Below are positions 51,073-62,681 of a stretch of 64,000 nt of DNA, one piece after another. This DNA is from Actinernus sp. WN-2022 (Eukaryota > Cnidaria > Anthozoa > Actiniaria > Actinernidae). The position numbers were made by a program, and so were the translations under genes. The DNA lies in assembly GCA_030867875.1 (NCBI GenBank), contig JAOWCC010001634.1:9814778-9878777 (forward strand), in the 5' to 3' direction. Each line of letters begins with the position of its first letter. Within the stretch, counting starts at the first letter, position 1. The notes beneath the pieces are model-generated. The model was not told where the DNA came from. It made no database searches and worked only from the letters and a program-made list of their open reading frames with translations.

Positions 51073-52689
51073 TCTACATATTCACCTCCAAGCAAAACAG
51101 CGAAAATAAAATAACTATTTGGTGCTGGCTATTCACCTGGAGTGTGGTATATACTAAAACAAGCGGCTCGGTAAATATCCACCACTATTCACCTCCACTT
51201 CGGTGAATAATTGTTAAATATTCTGAAACAAAAGTAGTAAAAATCCATTTTTATGAACAAATTCTCTTCCAACCAATAGAAACAGCCAAAAATAATAGCT
51301 ACGAAACAGACACGATTGATAAGGTTCCAAACAATGGAACATACGATTTGCTTTATAAACGACATTTGGAACCGCAGTGCAAATCGTAGTTTTAATAGTT
51401 TGAAAAATTGGAGGAAATTAAACGTCTTCCTAACATTTAGGGATATTTTCATGTTTCAACCAATCAGATCAAGAAATTTTACAATACAAACCGGTAAAAC
51501 GAGAGACAAAGCCTAGATCTAATGTCATTTATAAACTGATCATGCTTAGCTTAGGAGACTTGAGTTTATTAAATTTGGATTATGTTTCTATACGAAGAAC
51601 CATGAGTTTATAGTTTGCTGCTTGACTAGTTAATTTGGTTTATGTACGTGCTCCAACGTACGGTCCAGGGCATACGGTGCAACCCATAACAGGCTTATCT
51701 CAATGCTAAAACATTCATGCACGCGTTACCAATTCATCGTTCACTGAAATACTATCGATGATATAATTATAGCAAATCACTTACCGTACCACTGATAAAT
51801 TAGGACTGCTCAATAGTAGCTAGCTTTGAGTCGATATCTTCTGTTTCTTCACAACTGATGCCTGCTGAACATAAAACGAATAGCTTCAATCATATGAGCA
51901 GCTTATATATACGACTAGGTTCAGTACAGAGAGCCCGTTACATCAAGTCTGTCTGGATCAGCAGTATAATCACGGATTTTGCGGAATGCGTCACCCCTCC
52001 ACTGAACCACCAATAAGCACATTGTATTTCCAGTTTGTTGCATAATTATGATGCATGCAAGCGTGACCAGAAGTGAGAGACACTACTGGCTTCAGGTTTT
52101 GCAGGTTTATTTGCCAAGGTGAGTTAGCTATTGATATCCAGTTATTATAGAGATATAACACCTTTGAACCCGGCTCTTTATCAGAACCTACAAGTCTTCT
52201 TCCACTGGATACAATCCATTCAACAAGCTAATCATATTGCTTATTTTCCCTCGGGTTATAATTAATCTGATGCAAGAATTGAAAATCAGTGTGTATTTTG
52301 GATTTATTATTTTCACAGATCAGCAAAGGAACACGAGAAAGCTCTGTAGACTTTACTGCATCAGTCATAATCACCTCAAGCCGTTTACATGTTATCGAAC
52401 TGTTTTTATTGCCGGCCTATAATGATATTTTCCTTACCGGCTAATGCCACGTGCAAATTATATATCGACATTATACTGCACTGTCATTCTGAAGCTAACT
52501 TTTAGCTTCTTAATTAGCCTCAGAAATTTATTTGGATTTTTTGTCAACCTATTAAGCGCTCCTGTGGATTTCTTATCGTTCAAATAAGCAGTTTGTTTAT
52601 ATCATTTTCGTATAAACGATCTGACACATGTGCAGCTTGTATATTATAATATAGTATGTTACTTAATTAGCAATCTTCTTTGCTTTAAA
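51073..52689. other. Intergenic, no gene recognised
   Basis: AT-rich; no ORF with recognisable content. Confidence 0.5.
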
Positions 52690-52779
52690 ATGGCAGACGA
52701 AAATCCGGGCAAATACAAGAGTCAGCCGCGGTGTAGTATCGACGTCAAGTCGCAAAAGTCAAAACAAGGGTCTTCCCAG
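52690..52779 (+). CDS. Candidate first coding exon (unassigned)
   Basis: ATG in the context AAAATGG, 30 codons, Lys/Ser/Gln-rich (MADENPGKYK...), ending at a consensus donor CCCAG|GTAAGTAAG in phase 0. The next in-phase acceptor I can support is at 59184, upstream of carrier 2; joining would give a 45-residue extension before the carrier's own Met. No homology recognised. It may belong to a different transcript or be chance. Confidence 0.3.
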
Positions 52780-53109
52780 GTAAGTAAGAGCCTCCCAGAG
52801 TTCTCTCACTCTTGTGACGTCCGTGTTGTCAAAAACGTATTAAAGGGGCACTGTCAATCGAATTAATATTGAATATGCTTTTCAAACATTTTTGAAAGAG
52901 AATGGCAAGGATTAAATGGATCAGTTACAAAATATTCTAGAAACTTGATTTTGGTTATAGCTAGTGCATCGATTTGAAGTTGCTCTAAATTTGTCTTAAT
53001 TCGCCATTTCTGGTGTATGTGAATTAAAAAGTAAAATAGTTTAAAAATAGAATAATAATTGGAAATATGTCAAGTACTGTATACAATAGTAAATAGCTAT
53101 AGAATAAAT

Positions 53110-53625
53110 ACTTAATTGAATTTCTGATTAAAAAGAAATGTCTTAATACTGCTCTTAAAGCTTCCCAGAGAGGAGCTCTGTCTAATCAAGTTGGGAAGTG
53201 AGTTCCATAGTCTTGGGGCCGCAGCGGAAAATGCCCGTTCACCGTACGTTTTGAGCTTTACAGACGGAACTTGCAATAGATTATTTGAGGTTGATCTAAG
53301 TCTCCTTTTAGGAACATATTTTTGAAGCATATCACGGATGTAATTAGGTGCTAAGTCATTGAGGGCTTTAAATATTAACAATATAATTTTATACAAAATA
53401 ATTAGCTCTCTGATTGGTAACCAGTGAAGCTGTTTCGATATTGGTGTGAATTTGTGTTCATATATACTTTCGAGTGCTAATAATTAGACGAGCAGCTGAG
53501 CAGAATTGTGTACGCACTGTAGCCTGTCAATAAGATATTGTGGTAATTAACCAAAAAGCAACTTGTTACAGTTATCTAGTTTAGTTGTGCATGATAAAAG
53601 CATGGACTAACGTTTCGACGTCACT
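53110..53625 (-). pseudogene. Minus-strand LINE, 3' part
   Basis: Minus frames: LDNCNKLLFG, LPQYLIDRLQ, QLHWLPIRE, LIFKALNDLAPNYIRDML, VKLKTYGERAFSAAAPRLWN, FKSSIKTFLF. This is the ordered C-terminus of a CR1-type LINE ORF2. It is continuous with 56790-58100 apart from the inserted plus-strand LINE. Several frameshifts and stops. Confidence 0.88.
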
Positions 53626-53629
53626 CTGT

Positions 53630-56600
53630 GATTTGAAATTCACAATGCCATTAGTTGAGTCCTGTTGGGCTGAAATTATTTCTGGCAACAATAAATCTAA
53701 CACAATTATTGGATGCATGCATATACAGGCATCCTACAGAAAATATTTCAGACTTTATATCACAACTAGAAAATATAATTAAACATCTAAATGAGAAAAA
53801 ACATCAGGTATATATATATCACAGGGGATATTTATAATGATTTTTTTAAATATAATGACCATGCACCCAAAAACTGAGGAATACTTAGACATGTTGCACT
53901 TTAATAGCTTCTTACCACTCATAACCAAACCTACCACTCAGACTCACTGATCACTCATCTACCCTAATTGATCACATATATACTAACACACCTATATACA
54001 CAACACTATATCTGGAATTGCCTTGGTCGACATATCTGACCACTTACCAGTATTTTGCATCTGTCAAAATAATTCAGCACACAGAAAAAGAGAAAAGGTG
54101 TATTTCAGGGACTACAGTAAATTCCAGAAAGATGAATATTTAGCTGATATTCAATCAATTGACTGGACTAATATCTATATTCACGAAATAACTTCAAACT
54201 GCATAGATGCAATCAAACAAGTCATAAACAGGCATGCACCCCTCAAACAAGCCTCACTAATAAAATGAAACAACTCGCCAAACCATATTGGATCTCAAAA
54301 CTAACACCCATTAAAATTAAACAGAAAATGTATTGCACTCACTTTCTAACTAAGGATCAAACCATCAAAAGTGAACAGCTATAAAAAGTACTCAAACATC
54401 CTCAACCATTTAAAAAGCAAAGCCAAATATGATTACTACAACCAGCATTTTCATCTTTACAAAGACAATATTAAAGAAACCTGGAAACTAATAAGTACAT
54501 TAATCAAACGTAAATCAAAATCAAATACAAACATTCATCCAACAAAGATAATACGTAATAATAAAACCTATACTCAACAAGCTGAAATAGCAGAGCAATT
54601 TAATCAACACTTCATAGACGTAAGCCCAAGTCTAGCCAACTTAATTGAAAATCCTAATAACCAAGATCCAATAATATATATAAAAAACACTCCAGCAAAT
54701 AGTTTTTACTTAACTCCTGTAACTGAGGACTATGTAACTCAACTTTTTTCTGGATTAAAAGGGGAAAAATCATCACTAGACATCCCCAATAAACTAATTA
54801 AGATTGCATGTGGAACACTTTCTATCCCATTTACTTTCATCTATAACCAATCTATTTCTTTGGGTGCAGTTCCTGATATACTTAAAATATCTAGAGTGAC
54901 CCCAGTCTATAAAACTGGCCTCGCAACTGATTTAAATAACTACAGACCAATTGCAATTCTATCACCCTTCAGCAAGATACTTGAAAAAATTGTTTATAAC
55001 CAGCTTTATTATTTTTTTAGAAAAACATAATATAAACTCTTCAAATATCAATTTGGATTCAGAAAGGATTATACTACTGAGCAAGCTAGCTATATTAGAA
55101 ATAACAGACCATCTTAAAACATCTATTGACAAAAATATGATTACATGTGGCCTCTTCCTAGATTTTCAAAAGCTTTTGATACTGCATGTGAACCATGATA
55201 TCTTACTTAAGAAACTATCCAAATATGGAATACGTGGCAAACCCCTAGAATGGTTTCAGAGCTACTTAACAAACAGAATGCAATATGTGAAAATTGAAAC
55301 ACCATCTCAACCCAACATAACATTATCTGTGGAATACCACAGTGATCAACACTTGGCCCTTTACTATTTCTTTTATGGTTGAAGAATTAGATATGTCATT
55401 TAGGTAAGTTATCCTTTCGCATTTTTGCCGATGATGCAAATATATTTTATACTTGTAAAGACACCAAAGAGCTTGAAAGAACAATGAATACTGAATTGAG
55501 TAAAGTTTTTGACTATATTGTACTGCTAATAAACTCTCTGTAAACATGAAAAAAACTAATTATATGATAATCACTTCCCCGCAAAAGAAAACAATTGAAA
55601 TAAACTTACGAAATATAGAAATAAAAAACAACATTAAATATCTAGGGATATACATAGATGAACATCTTAACTGGAAAAGCCAAATAGTACATGTAAAATA
55701 GCCAAAAATTTAGGAATACTATATAAACTACGCCATTACTTAGCCTTAAACATGTTGACGCAACTATACTACACCCTCATATATCCTTATCTGAACTATG
55801 GGTCAATGAGCTGGGGAAACACATATACCACTAATTTAGAAAAAATATACACTAAACAAAATAAATGTGTAATAACATGATTCATTTGATGGGAAATTTT
55901 GGCTAATTATTTTATTTTAAATGAACTTAAATCTGAAAAAGCCCGCATATAAGCCGCACCCGGACTTCAGGGAGGATTTTTTTACTTTTTTCCAAATACC
56001 CCGCGGCTTATACGCGGTCAAATACGGTAACAAAGAATCAGCTAATCCATATTTTAAAATTCTTAACATTCTCAAATTTGAAAACATACTTCAACTAAAA
56101 AATTGTACATTTGCACATAAGCTTCTTCGTAATCCATCTGATACGCCATCTGTGTTCCATGATTTCCTAGCTCCAGTTACCAAGATACACAATTACAACA
56201 CAAGATATGCTGCGAAAAATAATCTTTATTGCCAAAATGTAAGAACAAACATGGGAAAATTTACATTTAAATATACAGCCTGTAAAATATGGGAATCCGT
56301 CCCCTATGAGCTTAAGCAAACAACAAACACGAAACAATAAAAGAAACTATATAAATCCTACCTTCTCAAACTCCAGAGTCCCTCCTAATCCTAATCTTTA
56401 AAAACAATGACACATATAAGCTATTTCCATATAAATTTCTCCTTTATCGTATTTCCTTTCGATTCTTTCTCTTTTTTTTGTCTTTCTTGTTTTTGTCTTT
56501 ACTTGTGTGTGATTTTTTTTCTTTTTTAACCAAACTTAAGTTCAACTCGCCCTTGTACAACATTATCTCTACTCACTAATATCAGCTATCCACCATACTA

Positions 56601-56790
56601 TAACATATTAGCCTAAATTTAATTAAAACAGCGAATAACTCGAAAGCCTCCAGGCTACTTTGTCCACTGTGCACTGTCACTCCCATTTCATACTCTAATT
56701 TACCTTATCTATTATATATATACGTTTAGTTAATCATATTTCCCTTATTGTAATTCAAAAAGAAAAATAGTGTGAAATGAACTTGAACTT
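53630..56790 (+). mobile_element. Plus-strand LINE inserted into a minus-strand LINE
   Basis: Begins inside the endonuclease domain (NTIIGC, YRHPTENISDFI, then VDISDHLPVF at 54023), continues with RT (KISRVTPVYKTG, NNYRPIAILSPFSKILEKIV, LFLDFQK, FADDANIF, IKYLGIYIDEHLNWK) and the C-terminus (HNYNTRYAAKNN, FTFKYTACKIWESVP). It ends in AT-rich 3'UTR and a TGAACTTGAACTTGA-type tail at 56777-56791. 5' truncated, with frameshifts at about 54000, 54270, 55025 and 55380 and a small insertion near 55925-56035. Confidence 0.88.
54371..55030 (+). pseudogene. LINE ORF2 piece: RT N-terminal region
   Basis: Longest open piece (219 codons) of the plus-strand LINE: linker, then RT blocks to SKILEKIVYNQLY. 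The next frame (54951-55382) continues with motif A region LFLDFQK, where the expected catalytic context KAFDT is broken (KLLILHVNHDIL). Non-functional. Confidence 0.85.
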
Positions 56791-58100
56791 GAGCAGTTTT
56801 TGATCTTTGCAACTGTTCCGCATATGAAAATATGTTATCTGTTAATTGCTCTAGATTTAGGGTATATGCATTTGCCTGCTACTCTAATGCTATCTATTGG
56901 GAGACGTATACGGTGTTGTGCACTGATAACTATTCAGTTTAAGTTTGTTGCAGAGCATCCACGATTCAATTTCACTAATACAGGATTCTATCTTAGTTAT
57001 TGCGGTTTCTTGATCATGTAGTGTGGATTTAAAGGAGAAGTATATCTGTATGTCATCGGCGTACAAGTGGTATATGATAAGCCGTGACGTTGTATAATGT
57101 ATAAGGTGAGGAGGTGTATAACAGATACCGGATTGGCCCTAATACTGATGGTGAGGTACACCGCACTATAGACTTCTTCTTGGCGACACCGCGCCTTCCA
57201 CAAAGACAAACTGTTTACGTTCGTGTAGGTAGGACTGCAACCAGCGCAATGCATTTCCCTTGATCCAAAACGGTTGGAGAGTCTCTGGAGGAGGAGCTCG
57301 TGATCGATGGTGTCAAATGCTGCAGACAAGAGTCCAGCAGCAGTAGAATAACTGTACACTGATTGTATATTGCGCAGAGAATGTCATTCTGGACCTTGAT
57401 TAAAGCAGTCTCTGTACTGTGAGATCTTTTATAAGCTGACTGAAAAAGATCTTCAAGAGCATTATCTTATAAGTGGTCAGTTAATTGAAAGGCGACAGTT
57501 TTTTCGATTATCTTACATTTAAGATTCCTGAAATTTGGAAATATTTCACAGTCTAAAGAGTCCTTCTTCAGCTTTGTCTTGATCATTGCTTCCTTGAACT
57601 TTATATATGGACATAGTAGTAATTTTTTATTGACGTATTTACTATTTTGGCTATAGCCGGCAGTAGAGTATCAAAGCAATATTTCATTAGTGTTGCGGGA
57701 ATAGGGTCTAAATCACATGATTCCATACTAGAGGTTTTCATCAAGTTTTTGACTTGATCCGTCGTCGGTGACATGTTGAAATTCTGTGAGCTCTGTATTA
57801 CAAGTATGCGACCCAGGATTCAGGCTGATAACGGAGGTACACTCTGCAGCTAAAGACCTTCTTATTTTGGCTATCTTATCATGAAAAAAAATCAGCAAAT
57901 TTATTTGCAAGTTCATCAGTAGAGGGAGCAGTTGGATAGTGCTTCTCAGATTTCCGGTAAAGTTTATCAACTGTGTTGAATAGCACCTTCTGATTTGACT
58001 TGTTTTCAGAAATAATTGCGGAATAATAGTTAGTTTTGGCACTCTTGATCATATTAATAACGATGTTGCACTGTTCTACGTACAGTTCTCGGTCAATAAT
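56791..58100 (-). pseudogene. Minus-strand LINE, 5'/RT part
   Basis: Minus frames: ADFFHDKIAKIRRSLAAEC-like at 57870, [20 protein letters not shown] at 57400, [20 protein letters not shown] (motif A, 57310), and ISEIESWMLCNKLKLNSYQ near 56950. An RT of the CR1 group with many stops and frameshifts. Its 3' continuation is 53110-53625. Confidence 0.85.
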
Positions 58101-59228
58101 TAATCTTGATGCGCGCCAACGAGAGATGAGAATCAGGCCGCTCTATCGGCAAGAGTTGTTCACACTTCAAATGAACGGTTCTGTTTTAGAATGGAACACC
58201 ACCACGGAAACAAGTTGCTGTATGAGTTGGTAGCAAAGCAATAAACAGTGAGAACGGAACTCATTTGAGCGGAAAATTTAAAAATACCGTTCGAATAAGC
58301 AAAGTAGGCTTTTAGATTAGCTCTAATTTTGGTAACCGGTGGTTGAGCGAAACCAAGTAAACGAACGATTTCGTTATCTTTGAGCAAGGAATTTAAGTTA
58401 ATTATCATAATGTGGGATGATTTTAAACAATGCTACAATATTATCTGTAGGTTGTGACGTCACATTGATATTATCTGTATGTATTTGAGGTAACGCTACA
58501 AAGTAGATAAACTAGTTCGCGTTTTTGTGCCACTTTACTATTTTAAGCTCTCACCTATGTATGAATTTCCGGTTTTTCCTTTCCCCTAAACTTGCAAATA
58601 AAATAAATTTGTAGCTCGAACAAATAAAAAATCGTGAAATTCGATCGTAAATAAACTAAATTACGAGTAACCAAATTCTGCTGCCTATGATCTTTAGTGA
58701 GGCTGAGGGTCTTGGGGGTTACACCATGCTCAAGAGTCCTAACAAGGACGAACAGCTGTACATGGTTACCACTCCATGGGTAATAAGATGTGAGCATGCG
58801 TGTTAGGTGCTAACTACGTCATAGCGTGTGTTGAGTAGTGCCATGCAACGTGGTTACCATATGTAAGCACGAGATTGAGTAGTGCCATGCAACGTGCTTG
58901 GTTTAGAATTTACGGCGTTTCATTTAGCTTCGTTTTCGCTAGCTTTCTTTTTGCTAAAACGTTTGCTAAATGTATAATAAAACAATTATCAGTTGAATTC
59001 GGGTTACGCATGATAGAGAAAATTATCATGACCTCAGTCTGTGTTACCAGCCTCAGCCTTCGGCTTCGACAGACAACACAGACCTCTGGCTTGACCTCAT
59101 CTAATAATTGCTTATTATCTAGCACTATCTGCATCACTGATGATTCTCAAAAATATGAATATTTGCTCCTTGCCTTTTTGCAGTTTTCTTCAGGCAAGAA
59201 AACGATCTCAACAAAACGACTGATAACG
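58101..59228 (+). promoter_or_regulatory. Upstream region of carrier 2
   Basis: Contains a direct repeat TTGAGTAGTGCCATGCAACG at 58830 and 58873, and a strong splice-acceptor context (CTTGCCTTTTTGCAG) ending at 59183, 45 nt before the carrier ATG. A 5' exon therefore lies upstream. The open frame from 58875 to 59228 is in phase with the carrier but has no carrier features and is probably not translated. Confidence 0.45.
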
Positions 59229-60164
59229 ATGACCACATCAAGTCAATACATTATCGACGCTGACCATGTGAACGTACGCAGACTGTCGCCTGTTCGTAAC
59301 CTCGTGGCTGGATCAATTGCTGGCATGTTTTCTATGGTAGCCGGTCAACCTCTTGACATGATCAAAGTTCGTCTTCAAGCCATGGCACAGACGAACCCCG
59401 GACACACGCCACCCTTTACCGGCCCCCTCGACTGCTTGATGAAGACTATTAGGAGTGAAGGCGCAAGGGGCTTATACAAGGGCATGTTAGCTCCGGTGCT
59501 GATTGCAGCTCCTGCCAGTGCTGTCACATTTTACAGTCTCTCAATTGGTAAGAGACTACAACTCGACGAACCAAACCAAGAGCCAACAATCGCTCAGTAT
59601 TTCAAAGCTGGTGTGTTCTGTGGATTTTGCATCGCTTTTCTTGTTGGTCCAGCAGAGAGGATCAAATGTCTTCTTCAAGTACAGAGCAGTTCAGGTGGAG
59701 CCGTGAAATACAATGGTCCCCTTGACTGTCTAAGACATCTATATCGCGAGGAGCGCATGCGTGGTGTATTCAGAGGAATTGGAATTACGCTCGTTAGGGA
59801 CACTTTTGGGAATGGAGTCTGGTACATGACGTACGAAGGGCTTCTCGGGGCATTGAGATCACGTGACAGCTCACGCGACGAGGTGGGAACCATTTCAATC
59901 ATGTTTGCTGGTGGGACGGCAGGGCTAGTTTTTTGGGGCCTCATGTATCCTATTGACATGGTAAAAACCCGGTTTCAGATAGCCACGGTAGGGTTATATC
60001 CCCGGGGGGCTAGAGACGTGCTGAAACAGGTTCTGCAGAATGAAGGCATAAAAGCACTATACCGGGGATATGTACCAGGACTTATGAGAGCTGTGATCGG
60101 TCATATAGCACTGTTTGTCGGTTATGAATTTACCATGAAAGCCATGAATGCAGTAGCTCCATGA
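59229..60164 (+). CDS. Mitochondrial carnitine/acylcarnitine carrier-like protein, paralogue 2
   Basis: 311 aa from ATG at 59229 (MTTSSQYIIDADHVNVRRLS), chosen because it gives the standard SLC25 length and aligns with paralogue 1 from DADHVNVRRLS. Signatures: GQPLDMIKVRLQ, GPAERIKCLLQVQSSSGG, YPIDMVKTRFQI. Contact point II is RD (LVRD) as in SLC25A20, and YPRGARDVL and MRAVIGH follow. It keeps more SLC25A20-like features than paralogue 1 (ERIKCLLQ, SSG.VKY, RD) but also has Gln in place of the His of GHPLD. Predicted inner-membrane acylcarnitine/carnitine or related exchanger. CDS without introns. The same frame is open upstream to 58875, but a splice acceptor at 59183 makes that part unlikely. 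Confidence 0.9.
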   Translation: MTTSSQYIIDADHVNVRRLSPVRNLVAGSIAGMFSMVAGQPLDMIKVRLQAMAQTNPGHTPPFTGPLDCLMKTIRSEGARGLYKGMLAPVLIAAPASAVTFYSLSIGKRLQLDEPNQEPTIAQYFKAGVFCGFCIAFLVGPAERIKCLLQVQSSSGGAVKYNGPLDCLRHLYREERMRGVFRGIGITLVRDTFGNGVWYMTYEGLLGALRSRDSSRDEVGTISIMFAGGTAGLVFWGLMYPIDMVKTRFQIATVGLYPRGARDVLKQVLQNEGIKALYRGYVPGLMRAVIGHIALFVGYEFTMKAMNAVAP

Positions 60165-61900
60165 ATCTGTTCACAATACAAACACGACGTTTATTTTACT
60201 CTTCGTTTTACATGAGGTGTAGGCATAGGCGCATACAATCAAAGTACGTCTATTCCTATTTTTTTCTTTATATAAATTCTTATGATATTTAGAGTAATTC
60301 TCCGAAAAAAATGTTTACTTGAATCCTTGATTGTCTACGACGTGTTGAAGTTTGCGAAAAGCGACCAGGCTCTTTTCACGACCGAGCGACAGTACACTAA
60401 TTAGAAGCATGGGCCTAGTACATCGTGCATTCTGTGTGACGTAAGATCAAGAATCTACAACAACATAACTCACAACAAGTGCTAGTAGAGTGGTTTTACT
60501 TAAAGTGCCTATCACCCTTTTGCAATTTTGATAGCTTATGAACCTCCGAAACGTTTTGAGTACTTCTGTGAAGAAAGTTTTGGTTTAAAGCGAATACTTT
60601 ATGTTCTACGCTTGTTTGAAATCGTGTAAATTTGACCTTTCCTGACCCATGACCGCGTAAGGAAAAGCCTGGGTCGAAACCTGGGTATACAAATATGGCC
60701 ATTATTACTCGGGCCAGGCCTTCGGCCGAGGCACGAGTCAAGTTTCGCAAGTTTTTTTTTAATTATTTTTTATTTTTTATTTTTTGTGTCGACCCGGAAG
60801 TCGCCGCGAACCGCCAAACCAATCCGATTGCACTGTTCACGTGGCGGCCATGTGACATTTCATCGACTTCCGGGGCGGTCAACCAATCAGCTCACGTTTT
60901 TTTTTACATTGCCATCGTTACGTCAACTGCAGTCGTCTGCAGGACATGATTTTGTTCTCCCAAGGCCAAGGCCGCTATGAGCAAAACCACTGGATGAGTT
61001 GTTGTTGTGGATAATTCGTTCAATCTTTCATCGTTTTTCTTTATTCGGAATTCTGTGCAATTGATTCTCCTACGGATTGTGACAGCAAGTGATTATAACA
61101 CCTTGTAATACGCGGGGGTCTAAAGCTAGCCAGCCGAAGATAAAGTCTTAAAGAAAGACAAGAACCGTGAGTACGGTTTCGTGAGTACAAGTACATAAAT
61201 ATTTAATTTTCCGTAAAGAGAAAGCTCGGAAACATTTTATGGAGGTACCTATGTAGGAGCTTTCGATCTGTAGTGATGTTGCGGGATGAAATGAAAGTAA
61301 AATTCTACAAAAAGCACCTACGAGTTTTCAAGTCTCTAAACACCACGGTGGGTGTGTTTTGCAGAATGCAGAACAGCGTCTACGAGTATGCTCAGCGGAA
61401 AACCGAACTCTACGGAAAATATTACTATCGAACAAACAGTATGAATGAATTGTGAGATTTATAGCTGGATTATTCAGTCGGTAAGCTTATCACTGTCTTC
61501 CTTTGTGGAGGTTGTAATTTTATTCAGTCGGTAAGTTTATCACTGTCTTCCTTTGTGGAGGTTGTAATGGCGTATATTAAACATGACATGTATCTAAAAA
61601 TGACAAACTTTATACGGCCATCTACAAAGTCAATACGTTTAATATGAACCAAGCCCGGTTACAATTTAAAATTTAAAACCACAGTGTGTTTAGTTTAGAT
61701 TGACTGTTACTTTTGACCTACGCCTGAGCTAGACACAATGGCTTTTTGCAAAATTCCTAACATGCCGTGAAACAGAAAACAGCGTGTATTAAATAAACAT
61801 CCCGAAAACGGACGCTTACAATTTACCACAATATAAACTATGAATGAAACATCTATTAAACTTCAGAATCAACCGGTAAAGGGCGATTGTGTTAATTTTA
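60165..61900. other. Intergenic 3' of carrier 2
   Basis: TTAAAGTGCCTATCACCC at 60499 resembles ends of the TTAAAGGGGC repeat family. A 48-bp tandem duplication (TTCAGTCGGTAAGYTTATCA unit) lies at 61473-61568. The open plus frame 61273-61455 (60 codons, FYKKHLRVFKSLNTTVGVF) has no recognised homology. Otherwise empty. Confidence 0.45.
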
Positions 61901-62681
61901 GGGCCTGTTTACAAGGAGATTGGGTTACCCTAGCACTAGGGTTACCCTAGCACTAGGGTCAAAGATAGCCCGGGTTTACAAGCAAAATGATTTAGGTAGG
62001 GTTACCCTACTGCCCGGGCCATCTCAACACAAGCCAGTTGAAGTCTCTTTCAAATATATTATTCATTTGAGAAGCCGTTTCTTATGAAATGTCATACTAA
62101 TGTCTGAAAACATGTGCTACTAATATTACTCTTCCACTTTTCTTTCATTTTTATCCGGTTCAAACAGATCTGTGGAAGTGATTTTGATTTTACTGATTCT
62201 TTGGTAGCCTGTGAACCGCTAGGCTCGCGGCCGCCAAAATCATCCAAGCATGGAAAACAAAATGACGGACACGAGTAGAGTTCTGGCGGGTTTTGGTGGA
62301 TTAACGTCGATTCTTCTTTCTGTGGTGCCCTTTATTGCAGCTGTCTAGTATCCTAGAATGTTGTTATGTTACCTACTAATTGCTAGAGAACTTTAGAAAC
62401 TTGCAATGTGAAATTTGGCTCTAGAATAGAGTTGACCCGGGTAGGCGGGTTACCCTAGCAAACCGTTTACAAGGGCAAAACATAGCCCTAGTGCTAGGGT
62501 CACCCTTGCTCTCAGACAGGGTAACCCTAGCGCTAGGGTAACCCGGGCAGTCGAGTTGAGTTGTCCCGCCTGCTTGTAAACGCATCGCTAAAAATAAGAG
62601 GAAATGACCCAGCGCTAGGGTAACCCTAGTGGTAGGGTAACCCTAGTGCTAGGGTAACCCTATCTCCTTGTAAACGGGCCC
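61901..62681. mobile_element. TIR element with ACCCTAG repeats, 781 bp
   Basis: Ends GGGCCTGTTTACAAGGAGAT and complement of GGGCCCGTTTACAAGGAGAT. Subterminal tandem GGTTACCCTAGCACTAGGG palindromes at both ends. Flanks TTA (left) and TAA (right), so the target duplication is not clean. Harbinger-like ends. No transposase ORF. Confidence 0.82.

Noticed and set aside
58875..59228. N-terminal extension of carrier 2 in the open frame
   Set aside because: A consensus splice acceptor lies at 59183, the extension has no carrier features, and paralogue 1 starts at the equivalent of the ATG at 59229.
61920..62660. Interstitial telomere
   Set aside because: Units are palindromic ACCCTAG(C/T)RCTAGGG within a TIR element, not head-to-tail TTAGGG.
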